39,507 nucleotides of DNA from Kineosporia sp. R_H_3 (lineage in GTDB: Bacteria; Actinomycetota; Actinomycetes; Actinomycetales; Kineosporiaceae): positions 1 to 39,507 of the forward strand of contig NZ_MWLL01000017.1 of the NCBI RefSeq assembly GCF_002198675.1, read 5' to 3'. This document shows positions 24,814 to 33,691 of this stretch, piece after piece (within the stretch, counting starts at the first letter, position 1; each line of letters begins with the position of its first letter). Position numbers and translations under genes: made by a program. Below the pieces are notes generated by a model. It was not told where the DNA came from. It did no database searches and saw only the letters and a list, made by a program, of their open reading frames with translations.

Positions 24814-25419
24814 CACGCGCAGACGCCACCACGGTGCGTCCGCCAGGGCGGCGACGAGCAGCGCCGCGGCGAGGGCGCCGGTGACGGCCCAGCCGACCGT
24901 GCTGAGGTGCCAGCCGGTCGCGGACGTCGTCCCGTAGGGGAAGACCGCGAGCTGCTCGTCGAACGGCCGGACGAGCGCCCACGCCGTCACCGCCGGCACG
25001 ACGACGCCGGCGAAGACGAGCCCGGGGGCCTCCTCGCCGCGCGCGCGGCGCCAGCACGCGACGGCGGCGCCCACGGTGATCGCGACCAGACCCTGGACGA
25101 GGACGGCGCGCGGGTGCCCGAACCCGGCGTCGTCGCCGGTCCGGTGCACCGCGAGCACCCAGGCGAGCACGAGCACCAGCACGGCGGGGCCGCGGGCGGC
25201 GGCCCGCCAGGCGAGCCCGCGAGGGGCGGTGTCGACGACGGCGACGGCGACGTCGTCGAAGCACCAGGCGGTCGCCCCGGCGAGCAGGCCGACCGCCGTT
25301 CCCTGGAGCGGCCACAGCGCCCACGGGTCGCGGCGGACCAGGTCCATGAGGAGCACGACGAGCCCCGCCGCCAGGGCGACCCGGCCCCACGGGACCGCCC
25401 TGGCGGCGTGGCCGAGCAT
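24796..25419 (-). CDS. polytopic membrane protein, last gene of the sigma/ABC operon
   Basis: 207 residues. ATG 25419 shares its A with the stop of the permease gene (TGATG), which fixes the start; the longer upstream frame is a shadow. About six hydrophobic segments (VALAAGLVVLLMDL, PLQGTAVGLLAGATAW, GPAVLVLVLAWVLAV, AVLVQGLVAITVGAAV, LVFAGVVVPAVTAWALV, TVGWAVTGALAAALLVAAL). It probably serves as a second membrane subunit of the ABC exporter. Function not recognised beyond that. Confidence 0.78.
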   Translation of the reverse strand: MLGHAARAVPWGRVALAAGLVVLLMDLVRRDPWALWPLQGTAVGLLAGATAWCFDDVAVAVVDTAPRGLAWRAAARGPAVLVLVLAWVLAVHRTGDDAGFGHPRAVLVQGLVAITVGAAVACWRRARGEEAPGLVFAGVVVPAVTAWALVRPFDEQLAVFPYGTTSATGWHLSTVGWAVTGALAAALLVAALADAPWWRLRVSTGRP

Positions 25420-26300
25420 CAGCAGACCTGGCAGACGTCCGGGTCCACGACGCTCTCGGTGAAGCCGACCGTCATCGTGAGCAGCCCGAGGACGACGGCG
25501 GCGCCGGCCAGGCCGAGCGCCGTCGTCCGCAGCCGCGAGCGGTCCGACTCCGGGTCGTGCAGGACGGCGAGGACGACGCCGAGGGCGCACAGGGTCGCGA
25601 GGTAGAGCAGCCACAGGTACGGGTTGCCGGGCACGGTCGTGAAGTGGTGGGTGCCGGGCCCCCCGTCCGGGCTCTGGGTGAGGAAGTAGGTCCAGAACCA
25701 GAACACCCGGTAGCGCTGCTCACCGAGCAGGCCGCCCTGCAGCAGGATCGTCACGGTCACGAGCAGCACCACGGCCACCGCGGCGACCCCGCGCCGCGGC
25801 AGGTACCGGGCGAGCAGCAGGCCGAGCAGCGGGCCGCCGACCGCGCACAGGACGCCGTCGCCGAACATCTGGGCGTAGACGAAGGTGTCGCCGATCCCTG
25901 GCGGGACGACGTACCCGGCGGGCGGGTGCACGTTCCAGGTGACGACCGCGGCGACGAACGACAGCAGCGCCACCGAGAACGGGACGACCGTCGCGCACGC
26001 GAGGGCGAGCGTCCGGGTCCGCTCCGGGACGGCGACCGCGCCGGCCGCCTCGGCCGCCCGGTCGGACCGGCGGGCCAGCCCGAACATCACTCCGACGCCG
26101 AGCAGCCCGAGCAGCGCCGCCGGGGCGATCATGTAGGACGCGCTCGACGTCGGGTCGCCGTCCAGGTCGAGGACCATGACGACGGCGACGGCGAGGGTGA
26201 GCGCGGCGCCGAGCCAGAACGGCTTGGCGCGCAGGTAGTTCCGGATCTCCTGCCGGGCGAGCACGCCCAGGATCGGTCCGGTCGCGGTGACGGTGCTCAT
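25419..26300 (-). CDS. ABC-2-type exporter membrane subunit
   Basis: 293 residues. ATG 26300 overlaps the ATPase stop (TGATG), with AGGAG upstream. It has about six membrane helices, an N-terminal amphipathic segment (ILGVLARQEIRNYLRAKPFW) typical of ABC-2 permeases, and a larger outer loop (about 195-225). The last residues are VCQVC, a Cys pair that could bind metal or form a disulfide. It partners with the upstream ATPase, and its stop overlaps the next gene. Confidence 0.85.
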   Translation of the reverse strand: MSTVTATGPILGVLARQEIRNYLRAKPFWLGAALTLAVAVVMVLDLDGDPTSSASYMIAPAALLGLLGVGVMFGLARRSDRAAEAAGAVAVPERTRTLALACATVVPFSVALLSFVAAVVTWNVHPPAGYVVPPGIGDTFVYAQMFGDGVLCAVGGPLLGLLLARYLPRRGVAAVAVVLLVTVTILLQGGLLGEQRYRVFWFWTYFLTQSPDGGPGTHHFTTVPGNPYLWLLYLATLCALGVVLAVLHDPESDRSRLRTTALGLAGAAVVLGLLTMTVGFTESVVDPDVCQVC

Positions 26301-27163
26301 CAGGTGACTCCTTGTCTCGTGCGCCCCTCGGAGCGGAGCAGCAGGTACGCGTCCTCGACCGACGGGTCGACGACGCAGGAGTCGGGAGCGGGCTGTCCCC
26401 CGACGGACCGGACCAGCCCGGTTCCGGTCTTCCAGGTCTGGACCGCGCCAGTGGAGGCGCTCGGTCCGAGATGGACACGGCCGGCTGCCGTGGCCAGGAG
26501 CTCGGTCACCGTGCCGTCGAAGCGGATCGCCCCGGCGTCGATGACGAGCACTCGGTCGCACAGGGCCGAGACGTCCTCGGTCTGGTGCGTCGAGATCAGG
26601 ACCGTCCCCGCGAGGCCCGAGAGCAGGCCTCGCAGCGACGCGCGCTGCTCGGGGTCGAGCCCGGTGGTGGGCTCGTCGAGGACGAGCAGCTCGGGGGCGC
26701 CGATGAGCGCCTGCGCGATGACGACGCGGCGGCGCTGGCCGCCGGACAGCCTGGACAGCCTCGTCGCGCCCCGGTCGCCGAGGTCGACGAGGTCGAGGAC
26801 CCGCCGCACCTCCGCGTGCCGCGCGGCGGCGTCCTTCCACTCCTTGAGGACGGCGACGTAGTCGAGGAAGCCGGACGCCGTCATCCCGCGCGGCAGCGTC
26901 ACCTCCTGAGGGCAGTAGCCGAGCCGGCGCCGGGCCTCGACCCGGTTCACGTGCGACGCGGTGACGTCGAAGCCCGCGATGACGATCCGGCCGGTGCTGG
27001 GTGGCAGCGCGGTGGACAGCAGCCGCAGCAACGTCGTCTTGCCGGCGCCGTTGGGGCCGAGCAGGCCGACGACGCCGGGCCGCAGGTCGAACGACGTCGG
27101 CCGGACGGCGGTCGTCCCGCCGTACCTCTTGGAGACCTGCTCGAAGGTCGCGACCACGCTCAC
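26300..27163 (-). CDS. ABC transporter ATP-binding protein
   Basis: 287 residues from GTG 27163, which overlaps the anti-sigma stop (GTGA). Walker [12 protein letters not shown] (about 34-44), Q-loop in [11 protein letters not shown], signature [11 protein letters not shown], Walker [17 protein letters not shown]-loop and H-loop (STHQTED). The 60-residue C-terminal extension resembles exporters of the antibiotic/lipid type. The open frame continues far upstream through the anti-sigma region, but that part is a shadow. It powers the two membrane subunits encoded next. Confidence 0.95.
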   Translation of the reverse strand: MSVVATFEQVSKRYGGTTAVRPTSFDLRPGVVGLLGPNGAGKTTLLRLLSTALPPSTGRIVIAGFDVTASHVNRVEARRRLGYCPQEVTLPRGMTASGFLDYVAVLKEWKDAAARHAEVRRVLDLVDLGDRGATRLSRLSGGQRRRVVIAQALIGAPELLVLDEPTTGLDPEQRASLRGLLSGLAGTVLISTHQTEDVSALCDRVLVIDAGAIRFDGTVTELLATAAGRVHLGPSASTGAVQTWKTGTGLVRSVGGQPAPDSCVVDPSVEDAYLLLRSEGRTRQGVT

Positions 27164-27981
27164 AGCTCGCCTCCCTGCAGCCGCAGCGTCGAGGTCCGCA
27201 GCACGAGGGCCCCGGCGAGGACCAGCCCGGCCGCGACGAAGCCGGCCTGGGCCAGGGGTTCGGTGAGTGGGTCGACCGTGCCGTTCGTCCGGACCACGAC
27301 GACCAGACCTGTCCACAGCGCGCAGACCATCGCCCCCGCGACCTTGGCGTCCCACCAGGTGAGCAGGACCAGGGCGCCGAGGGTCAGGCCGAAGGACGGC
27401 GCGAGCCAGACCCAGGCGAGGTCCTCCATCGCCGGCACGACGAGGCCGATCGCCGCGGTCGACGGCAGTGCGACCGCGAGCGCGGCGCAGGCCCGCAGCA
27501 GCGCGAGCCGGAGCTTGCTGTACGGCGTCGGCGCCGCCAGCTCGCGCAGCGGGTCGAGGGCGTCGTACGCCGCGACGATGGCCAGCACGGGCCCGAGCGG
27601 CGCGGCCGCCAGGAACACGGTGTGCTGGTTCACGGGGCCGAGCCCGGCGAGGCCCACGAGGCAGGCGCAGGCGACCGCGAAGCCGACCGCCACCGCCCAC
27701 GGCACGAGCAGCGAGTCCGCGCCCGAGAGGGCGACGAGGTCGTCGTCCCGCGCGCCCAGGCGCCGCAGCAGCCGCACCGGGGCGGACGGCGCCGGCACCG
27801 TGATCGTGGCCCGCACGTCGGCCCACACCCGTTCCGCCGTCGCCGCCGGGGCGTTCCGCCGGGCCGTGGCCCGGCACTCGGCGCACCGGGCGACGTGGGT
27901 GTCGACGGACGCCTCCGCCGCCGCGTCGAGCCGCCCCCCGACGTACGCCTGCCAGACCTGGTCGTCCACGTGCCAGCTCAT
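27160..27981 (-). CDS. zinc-finger (zf-HC2) membrane anti-sigma factor
   Basis: 273 residues. ATG 27981 overlaps the sigma stop (ATGA). The N-terminal cytoplasmic domain holds the anti-sigma motif [17 protein letters not shown] (Hx3CxxC), followed by about six membrane helices from residue 92 onward, more than the single helix of most anti-sigma factors. It may both hold the sigma factor inactive and act as part of the transporter. The partner is the ECF sigma factor encoded immediately upstream. Confidence 0.88.
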   Translation of the reverse strand: MSWHVDDQVWQAYVGGRLDAAAEASVDTHVARCAECRATARRNAPAATAERVWADVRATITVPAPSAPVRLLRRLGARDDDLVALSGADSLLVPWAVAVGFAVACACLVGLAGLGPVNQHTVFLAAAPLGPVLAIVAAYDALDPLRELAAPTPYSKLRLALLRACAALAVALPSTAAIGLVVPAMEDLAWVWLAPSFGLTLGALVLLTWWDAKVAGAMVCALWTGLVVVVRTNGTVDPLTEPLAQAGFVAAGLVLAGALVLRTSTLRLQGGEL

Positions 27982-28541
27982 GACCACGCCTCCCCGCGCA
28001 CCAGCTGCTCGCGCAGCCTGACCTTCGCCAGCCGGACCCTGCTCTTGACCGTGCCCGCAGGGATCCCGAGCAGCTGCGCCGCCTCCCGGGTCGACAGCCC
28101 GTCGACCACGGTCGCTTGCAGCGCCTGCCGCAGCTCGGGCGACAGCGCCCGCATCGCGTCGCCGACCGGTCCGTGCTCGACGGCCACGAGCACCTCGTCC
28201 TCGGCGCTGCGGACGGTCGGCGAGAGCGCCGAGAGCGCCTGCCCCGCAAGGGGTGTCGGCTGCGCGCGCAGCCGGAGCCGGGCCACGAGCCGGCGGATGG
28301 CGATCCCCCACAGCCAGGCTCCGACGTCCCCGTCCCCGCGGTACGCCTGCGGTCGCTGCCAGACGGCGACGAACGTGTCGTGCAGCGCCTCGTGCGCCAG
28401 GTCCCGGTCGGGCGTCCGGCGCATGAGCCGCAGCAGCAGCCAGGCCGAGTGCCGCTCCACGAGCTCGCGCAGGGCGGCCTCGTCCCGCTCGGCGACCAGG
28501 CGGAGGAGCCCGGCGTCGCTCGCGTCGGAGTGCGGCTGCAT
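27978..28541 (-). CDS. ECF-type RNA polymerase sigma factor
   Basis: 187 residues. Region 2 at about 15-80 (LLRLVAERDEAALRELVERH ... LAHEALHDTFVAVWQRPQAY) and region 4 at about 130-182 (ALSPELRQALQATVVDGLSTREAAQLLGIPAGTVKSRVRLAKVRLREQL), joined by a Pro-rich linker. ATG 28541 is chosen over GTG 28547; neither has a Shine-Dalgarno sequence. It is the first gene of a five-gene operon in which every junction overlaps. It is likely autoregulated and released from the adjacent anti-sigma by envelope stress. Confidence 0.93.
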   Translation of the reverse strand: MQPHSDASDAGLLRLVAERDEAALRELVERHSAWLLLRLMRRTPDRDLAHEALHDTFVAVWQRPQAYRGDGDVGAWLWGIAIRRLVARLRLRAQPTPLAGQALSALSPTVRSAEDEVLVAVEHGPVGDAMRALSPELRQALQATVVDGLSTREAAQLLGIPAGTVKSRVRLAKVRLREQLVRGEAWS

Positions 28542-28637
28542 GGCCACACTGTCGCGCGCGGCACGGCGATCGGATCACCTCGGGCCGAAGTTTCTGCGGC
28601 GGTCGTCGGGAGGGCCTGGCCTTTCGTCGTCCGGCCG

Positions 28638-29288
28638 TCAGCCGTCGAGCAGCGTCGCCGTGAGCGTCGTCCGCAGCCAGTCCTCGTACGCCTGCGCCGT
28701 CCAGCCCCAGTCGACCCGGAGCATCCGGTGCACCTCGGGGCTCGTCGTCGTCCACAGCACGGCCGCGGCCTCCTCCGTCGTCCGCCCGTCGCGGAACCCG
28801 CCGTGGGCGGCGACCCAGCCGGCGACGGCGAGCATCGCGCCCCGGCGCTGACGGAGCTGGAGGTCCTCGCGCAGCGCCGCGGCGTCCGGGTCGACCGCCG
28901 CCGCGCCGCGGAGGATGTCGTCGGCCGGGCGGATCCGCTCGAGCTGCGTCGTCACCCCCGCGGCGAACATCTCCAGCTGCCGGCGCTGGTCGGGTTCGGC
29001 CCGCATCGCCTGCGGACCCTCACGGTCGAGCAGCGCGACGTCCGCGTCGTCGCCGCCGATGACGACGTCCATGACCTCCTTGAGCAGCGCGAGCTTGTTC
29101 CCGAAGAGGTGCAGCACGGTGTCCGCCGCGACGCCGGCCTCCGCGCCGACCGCGGCGATCGTCGTCCGCGGGTAGCCGCGCTCGACGAAGAGCCGCGAGG
29201 CGGCGTCGACGACCCGGCGCCGGGTCTCCCGGGCCTGGGCCTCGCGCGCCGGGGAGCTGTAGCCGCGGGTCTTGACCGGTCTGGACAT
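28638..29288 (-). CDS. TetR-family transcriptional regulator
   Basis: 216 residues. N-terminal HTH about 20-65 (ETRRRVVDAASRLFVERGYPRTTIAAVGAEAGVAADTVLHLFGNKLALLKEVMD) typical of TetR; the C-terminal ligand domain is helical and unassigned. ATG 29288 is the start. It is divergent from a methyltransferase gene, with a near-perfect palindrome between them that is its likely operator, so it probably represses itself and the methyltransferase. Confidence 0.93.
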   Translation of the reverse strand: MSRPVKTRGYSSPAREAQARETRRRVVDAASRLFVERGYPRTTIAAVGAEAGVAADTVLHLFGNKLALLKEVMDVVIGGDDADVALLDREGPQAMRAEPDQRRQLEMFAAGVTTQLERIRPADDILRGAAAVDPDAAALREDLQLRQRRGAMLAVAGWVAAHGGFRDGRTTEEAAAVLWTTTSPEVHRMLRVDWGWTAQAYEDWLRTTLTATLLDG

Positions 29289-29306
29289 CGAGGGCAGTCT
29301 ACAGAT

Positions 29307-29333
29307 ATTCGATCCAGTGCCACTGGAGTGAAT
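29307..29333 (+). promoter_or_regulatory. TetR-type operator palindrome
   Basis: Core TCCAGTG-C-CACTGGA (29313-29327) is a perfect 15-bp palindrome, and outer ATTC / GAAT arms extend the dyad to 27 bp. It is centred 32 bases from the TetR start and 50 bases from the methyltransferase start. Confidence 0.8.
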
Positions 29334-29369
29334 TGACAGCGGTGCGGGGCACTGCGGAGAAGGGGCGTC

Positions 29370-29972
29370 ATGACCATGGGATACGTCCTCGCCTACCGGT
29401 TGGGCATCGCGCCCTGGGAGCGCGCCGGCGAGGAGGGGGCCGAGCAGCTCGACGCCCTGCTCGGCCGGGAGGAGGTGCGGACGCCGCCCGGTCGCGCGCT
29501 CGACCTCGGCTGCGGTCGCGGGGCGCACAGCGTCGAGCTGGCCCGGCGCGGCTGGGAGGTCACGGGCGTGGACGTCGTCCCGCGGGCGCTCGCGGCGGCG
29601 CGCGAGCGGGCGGCCGGTGCGGGGCAGCAGGTGACGTTCCTCGAGGCCGACGTCACGGCGCTGCCCGAGTCGGTCGGGCGCGGGTACGACTTCGTCCTCG
29701 ACGTCGGCTGCTTCCACGGGCTGACCACGTCGCAGCGTGCGCTGCTCGGCCGCGGGATCGAGCGGGTCACCGGGGTCGGGGCGACGATGCTCGCGCTGTG
29801 CTTCGCCCCGGGCGGGCGGGGGCCGCTGCCACGCGGGGCCGCTGCCGCCGATCTCACGGCCGCGTACCGCGGCTGGTCGGTCGTCGACGAGGAGCCGGCC
29901 GAGACCGCGGGCATGCCCGCGCCGCTGCGCCGCCGGGCGCCCGTCTTCTACCGGCTGCGCCGCGACGCCTGA
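29370..29972 (+). CDS. class I SAM-dependent methyltransferase
   Basis: 200 residues. SAM-binding motif I ALDLGCGRGAHSVELARRG (about 42-60), acidic end of strand 2 at VTGVDVVPRAL, motif II FLEADVTALPE and motif III region YDFVLDVGCFHGLT. The pattern and length fit small-molecule methyltransferases, including thiol/thiopurine-type members. GTCATGACC start with AAGGGG nearby. The substrate is unknown; control by the divergent TetR protein suggests response to a toxic small molecule. Confidence 0.9.
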   Translation: MTMGYVLAYRLGIAPWERAGEEGAEQLDALLGREEVRTPPGRALDLGCGRGAHSVELARRGWEVTGVDVVPRALAAARERAAGAGQQVTFLEADVTALPESVGRGYDFVLDVGCFHGLTTSQRALLGRGIERVTGVGATMLALCFAPGGRGPLPRGAAAADLTAAYRGWSVVDEEPAETAGMPAPLRRRAPVFYRLRRDA

Positions 29973-30048
29973 GGCCCGCCGGACGCCGGGTGCCTGCCGC
30001 CCGGCTGCTGCCCGTCGCACGCGGCCCCTTGGTCGGGATTCAGGGCTC

Positions 30049-30077
30049 TTGACGTGATCGTCGTCATCGAGTGAGAT
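30049..30077 (+). promoter_or_regulatory. predicted promoter of the GH6 gene
   Basis: TTGACG (30049-30054), a 17-base spacer and TGAGAT (30072-30077). The predicted transcript start near 30084 lies just before the CelR/CebR-like palindrome, giving a leader of about 150 bases. Confidence 0.5.
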
Positions 30078-30087
30078 GTCCTATGAC

Positions 30088-30101
30088 CGGGAGCGCTCCC
30101 A
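30088..30101 (+). promoter_or_regulatory. CelR/CebR-type operator
   Basis: CGGGAGCGCTCCCA matches 13 of 14 bases of the TGGGAGCGCTCCCA site bound by the LacI-family cellulose regulators CelR (Thermobifida) and CebR (Streptomyces). It overlaps the predicted start of transcription of the GH6 cellulase gene, so cello-oligosaccharides should relieve repression. Confidence 0.85.
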
Positions 30102-30235
30102 GTGGGCTCCCAGCCGCGTGCGACGGCGCCCTCGGTCGATCGTGCGGCGTCGCGCGGAGAAGGCGTGCGCGCCGTTTCCGTCGCGATGCTGCGCGGGCCA
30201 GGCGCAGGGTCGCTCCTGCGTGAGGAGCTCCCGTG

Positions 30236-31615
30236 ATGAGACGTCTGCACCACCCGCCGTCCGCAACGGCCCCGACAGGGCAGGTGCCGTCCCACCGGCA
30301 CCGCCGCCGGCCCGCCGTCCTCGGTGCGCTCGTCGCCGGCGCGCTCGCGCTGAGCGGTCTCGCCACCGCTCCCGCGGCGCAGGCGCACGACGGCCACGAC
30401 CGGTCGACCGCGTTCTACGTGCCGCCGCCGGACCCGGGCGCCCCGGCGCAGATCAAGGCCCTGCGCAAGGCCGGCGCCCGGGCGGACGCCGCACGCATCG
30501 AGGCGATGATCGAGACCCCGCAGGCCGTGTGGGTCAACGGCGGCACGAGCGACGCGCGGACCAGGGCCGACGTCGCCGCCGTCGTCCGCCGCGCCGCGGC
30601 GAAGCGCACCGTCCCCGTGCTCGTCCTCTACAACATCCCCTACCGGGACTGCGCCCAGTACTCCTCGGGCGGCGCCTCGAACGCGGCCGAGTACGCGTCG
30701 TGGGTGCGGGCCGTCGCGAAGGGCATCGGCGGCCGCCGGGCCGTCGTCCTGCTCGAGCCGGACAGCCTCGGGATCATCCCCTGGTACACCCCGGTCGGGC
30801 AGACCTCGCCGGAGTGGTGCCAGCCGCAGGTGGACGGCGCACCGGCCCCCGAGGCCGACCCGCAGACCCGCTTCGCCGAGCTCAACGACGCAGTCGACGT
30901 CCTCACCGCCCTGCCGAAGGTCGACCTCTACCTCGACGGCACGCACAGCGGCTGGCTCAACGTCGGCGACATCACCGACCGGCTGCTCAAGGCCGGCGTC
31001 GAGCGGGCGGACGGCTTCTACCTCAACGTGTCGAACTACCAGTACACGGTGAACTCGCAGTTCTACGGCACGTGGATCTCCTCGTGCCTGGCGTGGGTGA
31101 CCCGGGTGACGACGCCGGCCTCGGTCGGCGACTGCCCGAACCAGTACTGGAACGGCGGGCCGACGAACGGTTTCAACGGCGTCGCGCTGAGCAAGTACGG
31201 CGAGTGGAGCGACACTGCGACGCAGGCCGACCTCGACACGGCGTCGATCACGGCCCGCTACGCGACGATGCTCGCCGGCGTCACGCCGACCGCGCGCTTC
31301 GTCGTCGACACGAGCCGCAACGGCCTCGGGCCGTGGGAGCCGCCGGCCGGCGTCTACCCGGACCCGCAGGACTGGTGCAACCCGACCGGGCGCGGCCTCG
31401 GCCCCAGGCCCACGACCCGTACCGGGAACCCGCTCGCCGCGGCACTGCTGTGGGTGAAGATCCCCGGCGAGTCCGACGGGCAGTGCAACCGGGGGGTCGC
31501 CGGCTCGACGACCGACCCGGAGTGGGGCGGCATCGTCGACCCCGCGGCCGGTGAGTGGTTCGGCGCGATGGCCCTCCAGCTGTCCCGCAACGCCGTCCCG
31601 CCGCTGCACCGCTGA
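30236..31615 (+). CDS. secreted glycoside hydrolase family 6 cellulase
   Basis: 459 residues from ATG 30236 (GTG 30233 also possible; GAGGAG lies upstream). The signal peptide has a long basic n-region, a hydrophobic core at about 27-42 and AQA cleavage near 50. The single GH6 domain includes VLVLYNIPYRDCAQYSSGGA with D138, VVLLEPDSLGIIPW with catalytic-acid D176, SNYQYT and WVKIPGESDGQC. It cleaves cellulose beta-1,4 bonds with inversion. No carbohydrate-binding module or linker follows, unlike many actinobacterial GH6 enzymes. Disulfide cysteines are present. Whether it is an endoglucanase or a cellobiohydrolase depends on active-site loops that cannot be judged by eye. Regulated by the CelR/CebR-type operator upstream. 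Confidence 0.95.
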   Translation: MRRLHHPPSATAPTGQVPSHRHRRRPAVLGALVAGALALSGLATAPAAQAHDGHDRSTAFYVPPPDPGAPAQIKALRKAGARADAARIEAMIETPQAVWVNGGTSDARTRADVAAVVRRAAAKRTVPVLVLYNIPYRDCAQYSSGGASNAAEYASWVRAVAKGIGGRRAVVLLEPDSLGIIPWYTPVGQTSPEWCQPQVDGAPAPEADPQTRFAELNDAVDVLTALPKVDLYLDGTHSGWLNVGDITDRLLKAGVERADGFYLNVSNYQYTVNSQFYGTWISSCLAWVTRVTTPASVGDCPNQYWNGGPTNGFNGVALSKYGEWSDTATQADLDTASITARYATMLAGVTPTARFVVDTSRNGLGPWEPPAGVYPDPQDWCNPTGRGLGPRPTTRTGNPLAAALLWVKIPGESDGQCNRGVAGSTTDPEWGGIVDPAAGEWFGAMALQLSRNAVPPLHR

Positions 31616-31630
31616 CCCGCCTCCCGGACG

Positions 31631-31691
31631 ACCGCCGTCCGTCGGCCGCACGGTCTCCCAGGACCGCGCCCTCCGGCTGACGGACGGCGGT
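31631..31691. terminator. bidirectional terminator-like hairpin
   Basis: ACCGCCGTCCGTC (31631-31643) and GACGGACGGCGGT (31679-31691) form a 13-bp perfect stem; a nested stem CGGTC / GACCG lies in the loop. It sits between the convergent GH6 and LysR genes. Confidence 0.75.
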
Positions 31692-32623
31692 CACGAGCGG
31701 GGGCGCCTGGCCAGCGCCGGCCCGAGGACGTCGGGCTCGGGCGTCGACATCGCGAGCCGGAGGAACCGCCGGGTCACCGGGGACGGCGCGCTGCCGCGGC
31801 GCCGGACGAGCGCCGTCTCGACGACGGGGGCGTTGAGCCGCAGCGGCACCGCGACGGCGCCCTCGCCGCAGACCGACCCCGCGCTCGCGGGCAGCACCGA
31901 CACCCCCAGACCCGCACCGACGAACGCGACGACGGTCTGGGCCAGGCCGACCTCGCGGACGTCGGGCTCGAACCCGGCGAGCCGGCAGGCGGCGACGAGG
32001 TGCGGGTGCAGCGCGCCGCGCGGCGTCCGGGTCGGCGCCAGGAACGTCTCGGCCGCGAGCGAGGCGAGGTCGGCGCGCTCGCCGGACGCCATCGGGTGCG
32101 CCCGCGGCAGCACCGCGACGAGCGGCTCCCGGTCGACGACGGCGACGTCGAGGTCCCGGTCGACGGGCGGCTGCGGCAGCAGGTGGACGAGCCCGAGGTC
32201 GCAGCGCCCGGCACGGACGTGCTCGACGACCTCGTCCGGCCCGGCCTGCACGAGGTCGACGGTGACGTCCGGCAGGTCCGCGCGGAGCTGGGCGAGCAGC
32301 GGCGGCAGCACGCTCCAGGCGCTCGCGGCGACGAACGCGAGCCCGAGCCGGCCGGTGCGGCCCTGCCCGACCCGGCGGACGGCGTCCGTCGCGGCGTCGA
32401 CGCCGGCGAGCAGCCGCCGGGCGTGCACGAGCAGCTCCTCCCCGGCCTCGGTGAGCTCGACGCCGCGGTTGTGCCGCCCGAGCAACGGGACGCCGACCTC
32501 GTGCTCGAGCCGGGCGAGCTGGGCCGACAGCGGCGGCTGGGTGATGTGCAGTCGCGCGGCGGCCCGGGTCACCGACCGCTCCTCGGCGACGGCGACGAAG
32601 TAGCGCAGCTGCCGCAGCTCCAC
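31691..32623 (-). CDS. LysR-family transcriptional regulator
   Basis: 310 residues. GTG 32623 has AGGAGG five bases upstream. N-terminal HTH MELRQLRYFVAVAEERSVTRAAARLHITQPPLSAQLARLEHEVGVPLLGR (1-50) and the periplasmic-binding-like co-inducer domain (about 90-300, GRLGLAFVAASAWSVLPPLL... LHLLPQPP...). The open frame continues upstream without family resemblance. It is divergent from the dioxygenase/hydroxylase pair, the classic layout for an aromatic-catabolism activator. Confidence 0.95.
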   Translation of the reverse strand: MELRQLRYFVAVAEERSVTRAAARLHITQPPLSAQLARLEHEVGVPLLGRHNRGVELTEAGEELLVHARRLLAGVDAATDAVRRVGQGRTGRLGLAFVAASAWSVLPPLLAQLRADLPDVTVDLVQAGPDEVVEHVRAGRCDLGLVHLLPQPPVDRDLDVAVVDREPLVAVLPRAHPMASGERADLASLAAETFLAPTRTPRGALHPHLVAACRLAGFEPDVREVGLAQTVVAFVGAGLGVSVLPASAGSVCGEGAVAVPLRLNAPVVETALVRRRGSAPSPVTRRFLRLAMSTPEPDVLGPALARRPRS

Positions 32624-32794
32624 GGGCACCTCCTGTCGGAACACCCCGTCGGACACCCTGCCGAACACCTTGCCCATATGTCCGACGTATGGCCAGCCCT
32701 GCAAACAGGTATTGGACGTATGGACGACGGGCGCGCGACAGTGAGGGCGGTCACACGACGGGCCGGCCGGTCCGTCGCCGGACGAGGAGGTCCC
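32624..32794. promoter_or_regulatory. divergent LysR / dioxygenase control region
   Basis: 171 bases. Two near-identical direct repeats, CCGACGTATGG (32682-32692) and TTGGACGTATGG (32712-32723), lie about 30 bp apart, three helical turns, so a tetramer could contact both on one face. They partly form inverted symmetry with CATATG at 32676. Likely LysR binding sites. Confidence 0.5.
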
Positions 32795-33691
32795 GTGAGC
32801 ACCGAACCAGCCGGCGCGTCGGACGACGCGCTGCAGGCCGGCCGCGAGGCGGCGGTCACCGCGGCGGTGCTCGCGTCGTTCGAGGGTGCGGCCGACGACC
32901 GCTACCGCGAGGTCATGCAGTCGCTCGTGACGCACCTGCACGCCTTCGCCCGCGACGTCCGGCTCACCCAGGCCGAGTGGGAGGCCGCGGTCGGCTTCCT
33001 CACCCGCACCGGCCACATCACCGATGACCGGCGGCAGGAGTTCATCCTCCTGTCCGACGTCCTCGGGTTCTCGATGCTGACGATCGCGATCAACGCGCCG
33101 GTGAGCGCCGGGGCCACCGAGTCGACCGTCTTCGGGCCGTTCTTCGTCGCCGACGCCCCGACGATCCCGATCGGCGGCGACCTGTCGTTCGGGGCCAAGG
33201 GCGTGCCGTGCCACGTGTCGGGCCGGGTGCTCGGCACGGACGGCGCCCCGCTCGCCGGGGCGTGGCTCGAGGTCTGGCAGTCCGACGAGGACGGGTTCTA
33301 CGACGTCCAGTACGCCGGGGACGTCACCGCCGCCCGCGGCCGCCTGCAGGCGGACGACGAGGGCCGGTTCGCGTTCTGGAGCGTGCGGCCCGCCGCGTAC
33401 CCGATCCCGGACGACGGGCCGGTCGGCGACCTGCTCAAGGCCGCCGGCCGCGGGCCGATGCGCCCGGCGCACATCCACTTCATGGTGAGCGCGCCCGGCC
33501 ACCGCACCCTCGTCACCCACATCTTCGCCGCGGGCGACGAGTACCTGACGAACGACGCCGTCTTCGGCGTCAAGGAGTCCCTCGTCGCCGACTTCGCCGA
33601 CCACCCGGCCGGCACCGCCCCCGACGGCCGGGTCCTGCCCGGCCCGTGGGCCGACGTCACCTTCGACCTCGTCCTCGCCCAGGAGACCTGA
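32795..33691 (+). CDS. intradiol ring-cleavage dioxygenase (hydroxyquinol 1,2-dioxygenase-like)
   Basis: 298 residues from GTG 32795 with GAGGAGG four bases upstream. An N-terminal helical dimerisation domain (YREVMQSLVTHLHAFARDVRLTQAEWEAAVGFLTRTGHITDDRRQEFILLSDVLG) precedes the beta-sandwich. Fe(III) ligands are visible: Tyr in DGFYDVQY, Tyr in RPAAYPIPDDGPVG, and His-x-His in RPAHIHFMV. It opens hydroxyquinol or catechol to maleylacetate or muconate. Coupling (TGATG) with a TfdB-like hydroxylase favours hydroxyquinol as substrate. No maleylacetate reductase is nearby. Confidence 0.92.
   Translation: MSTEPAGASDDALQAGREAAVTAAVLASFEGAADDRYREVMQSLVTHLHAFARDVRLTQAEWEAAVGFLTRTGHITDDRRQEFILLSDVLGFSMLTIAINAPVSAGATESTVFGPFFVADAPTIPIGGDLSFGAKGVPCHVSGRVLGTDGAPLAGAWLEVWQSDEDGFYDVQYAGDVTAARGRLQADDEGRFAFWSVRPAAYPIPDDGPVGDLLKAAGRGPMRPAHIHFMVSAPGHRTLVTHIFAAGDEYLTNDAVFGVKESLVADFADHPAGTAPDGRVLPGPWADVTFDLVLAQET

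Noticed and set aside
27001-28851. 616-residue plus-strand frame over the sigma/anti-sigma genes
   Set aside because: Arg/Ser-rich shadow without domain; the minus strand has overlapping, well-recognised genes.
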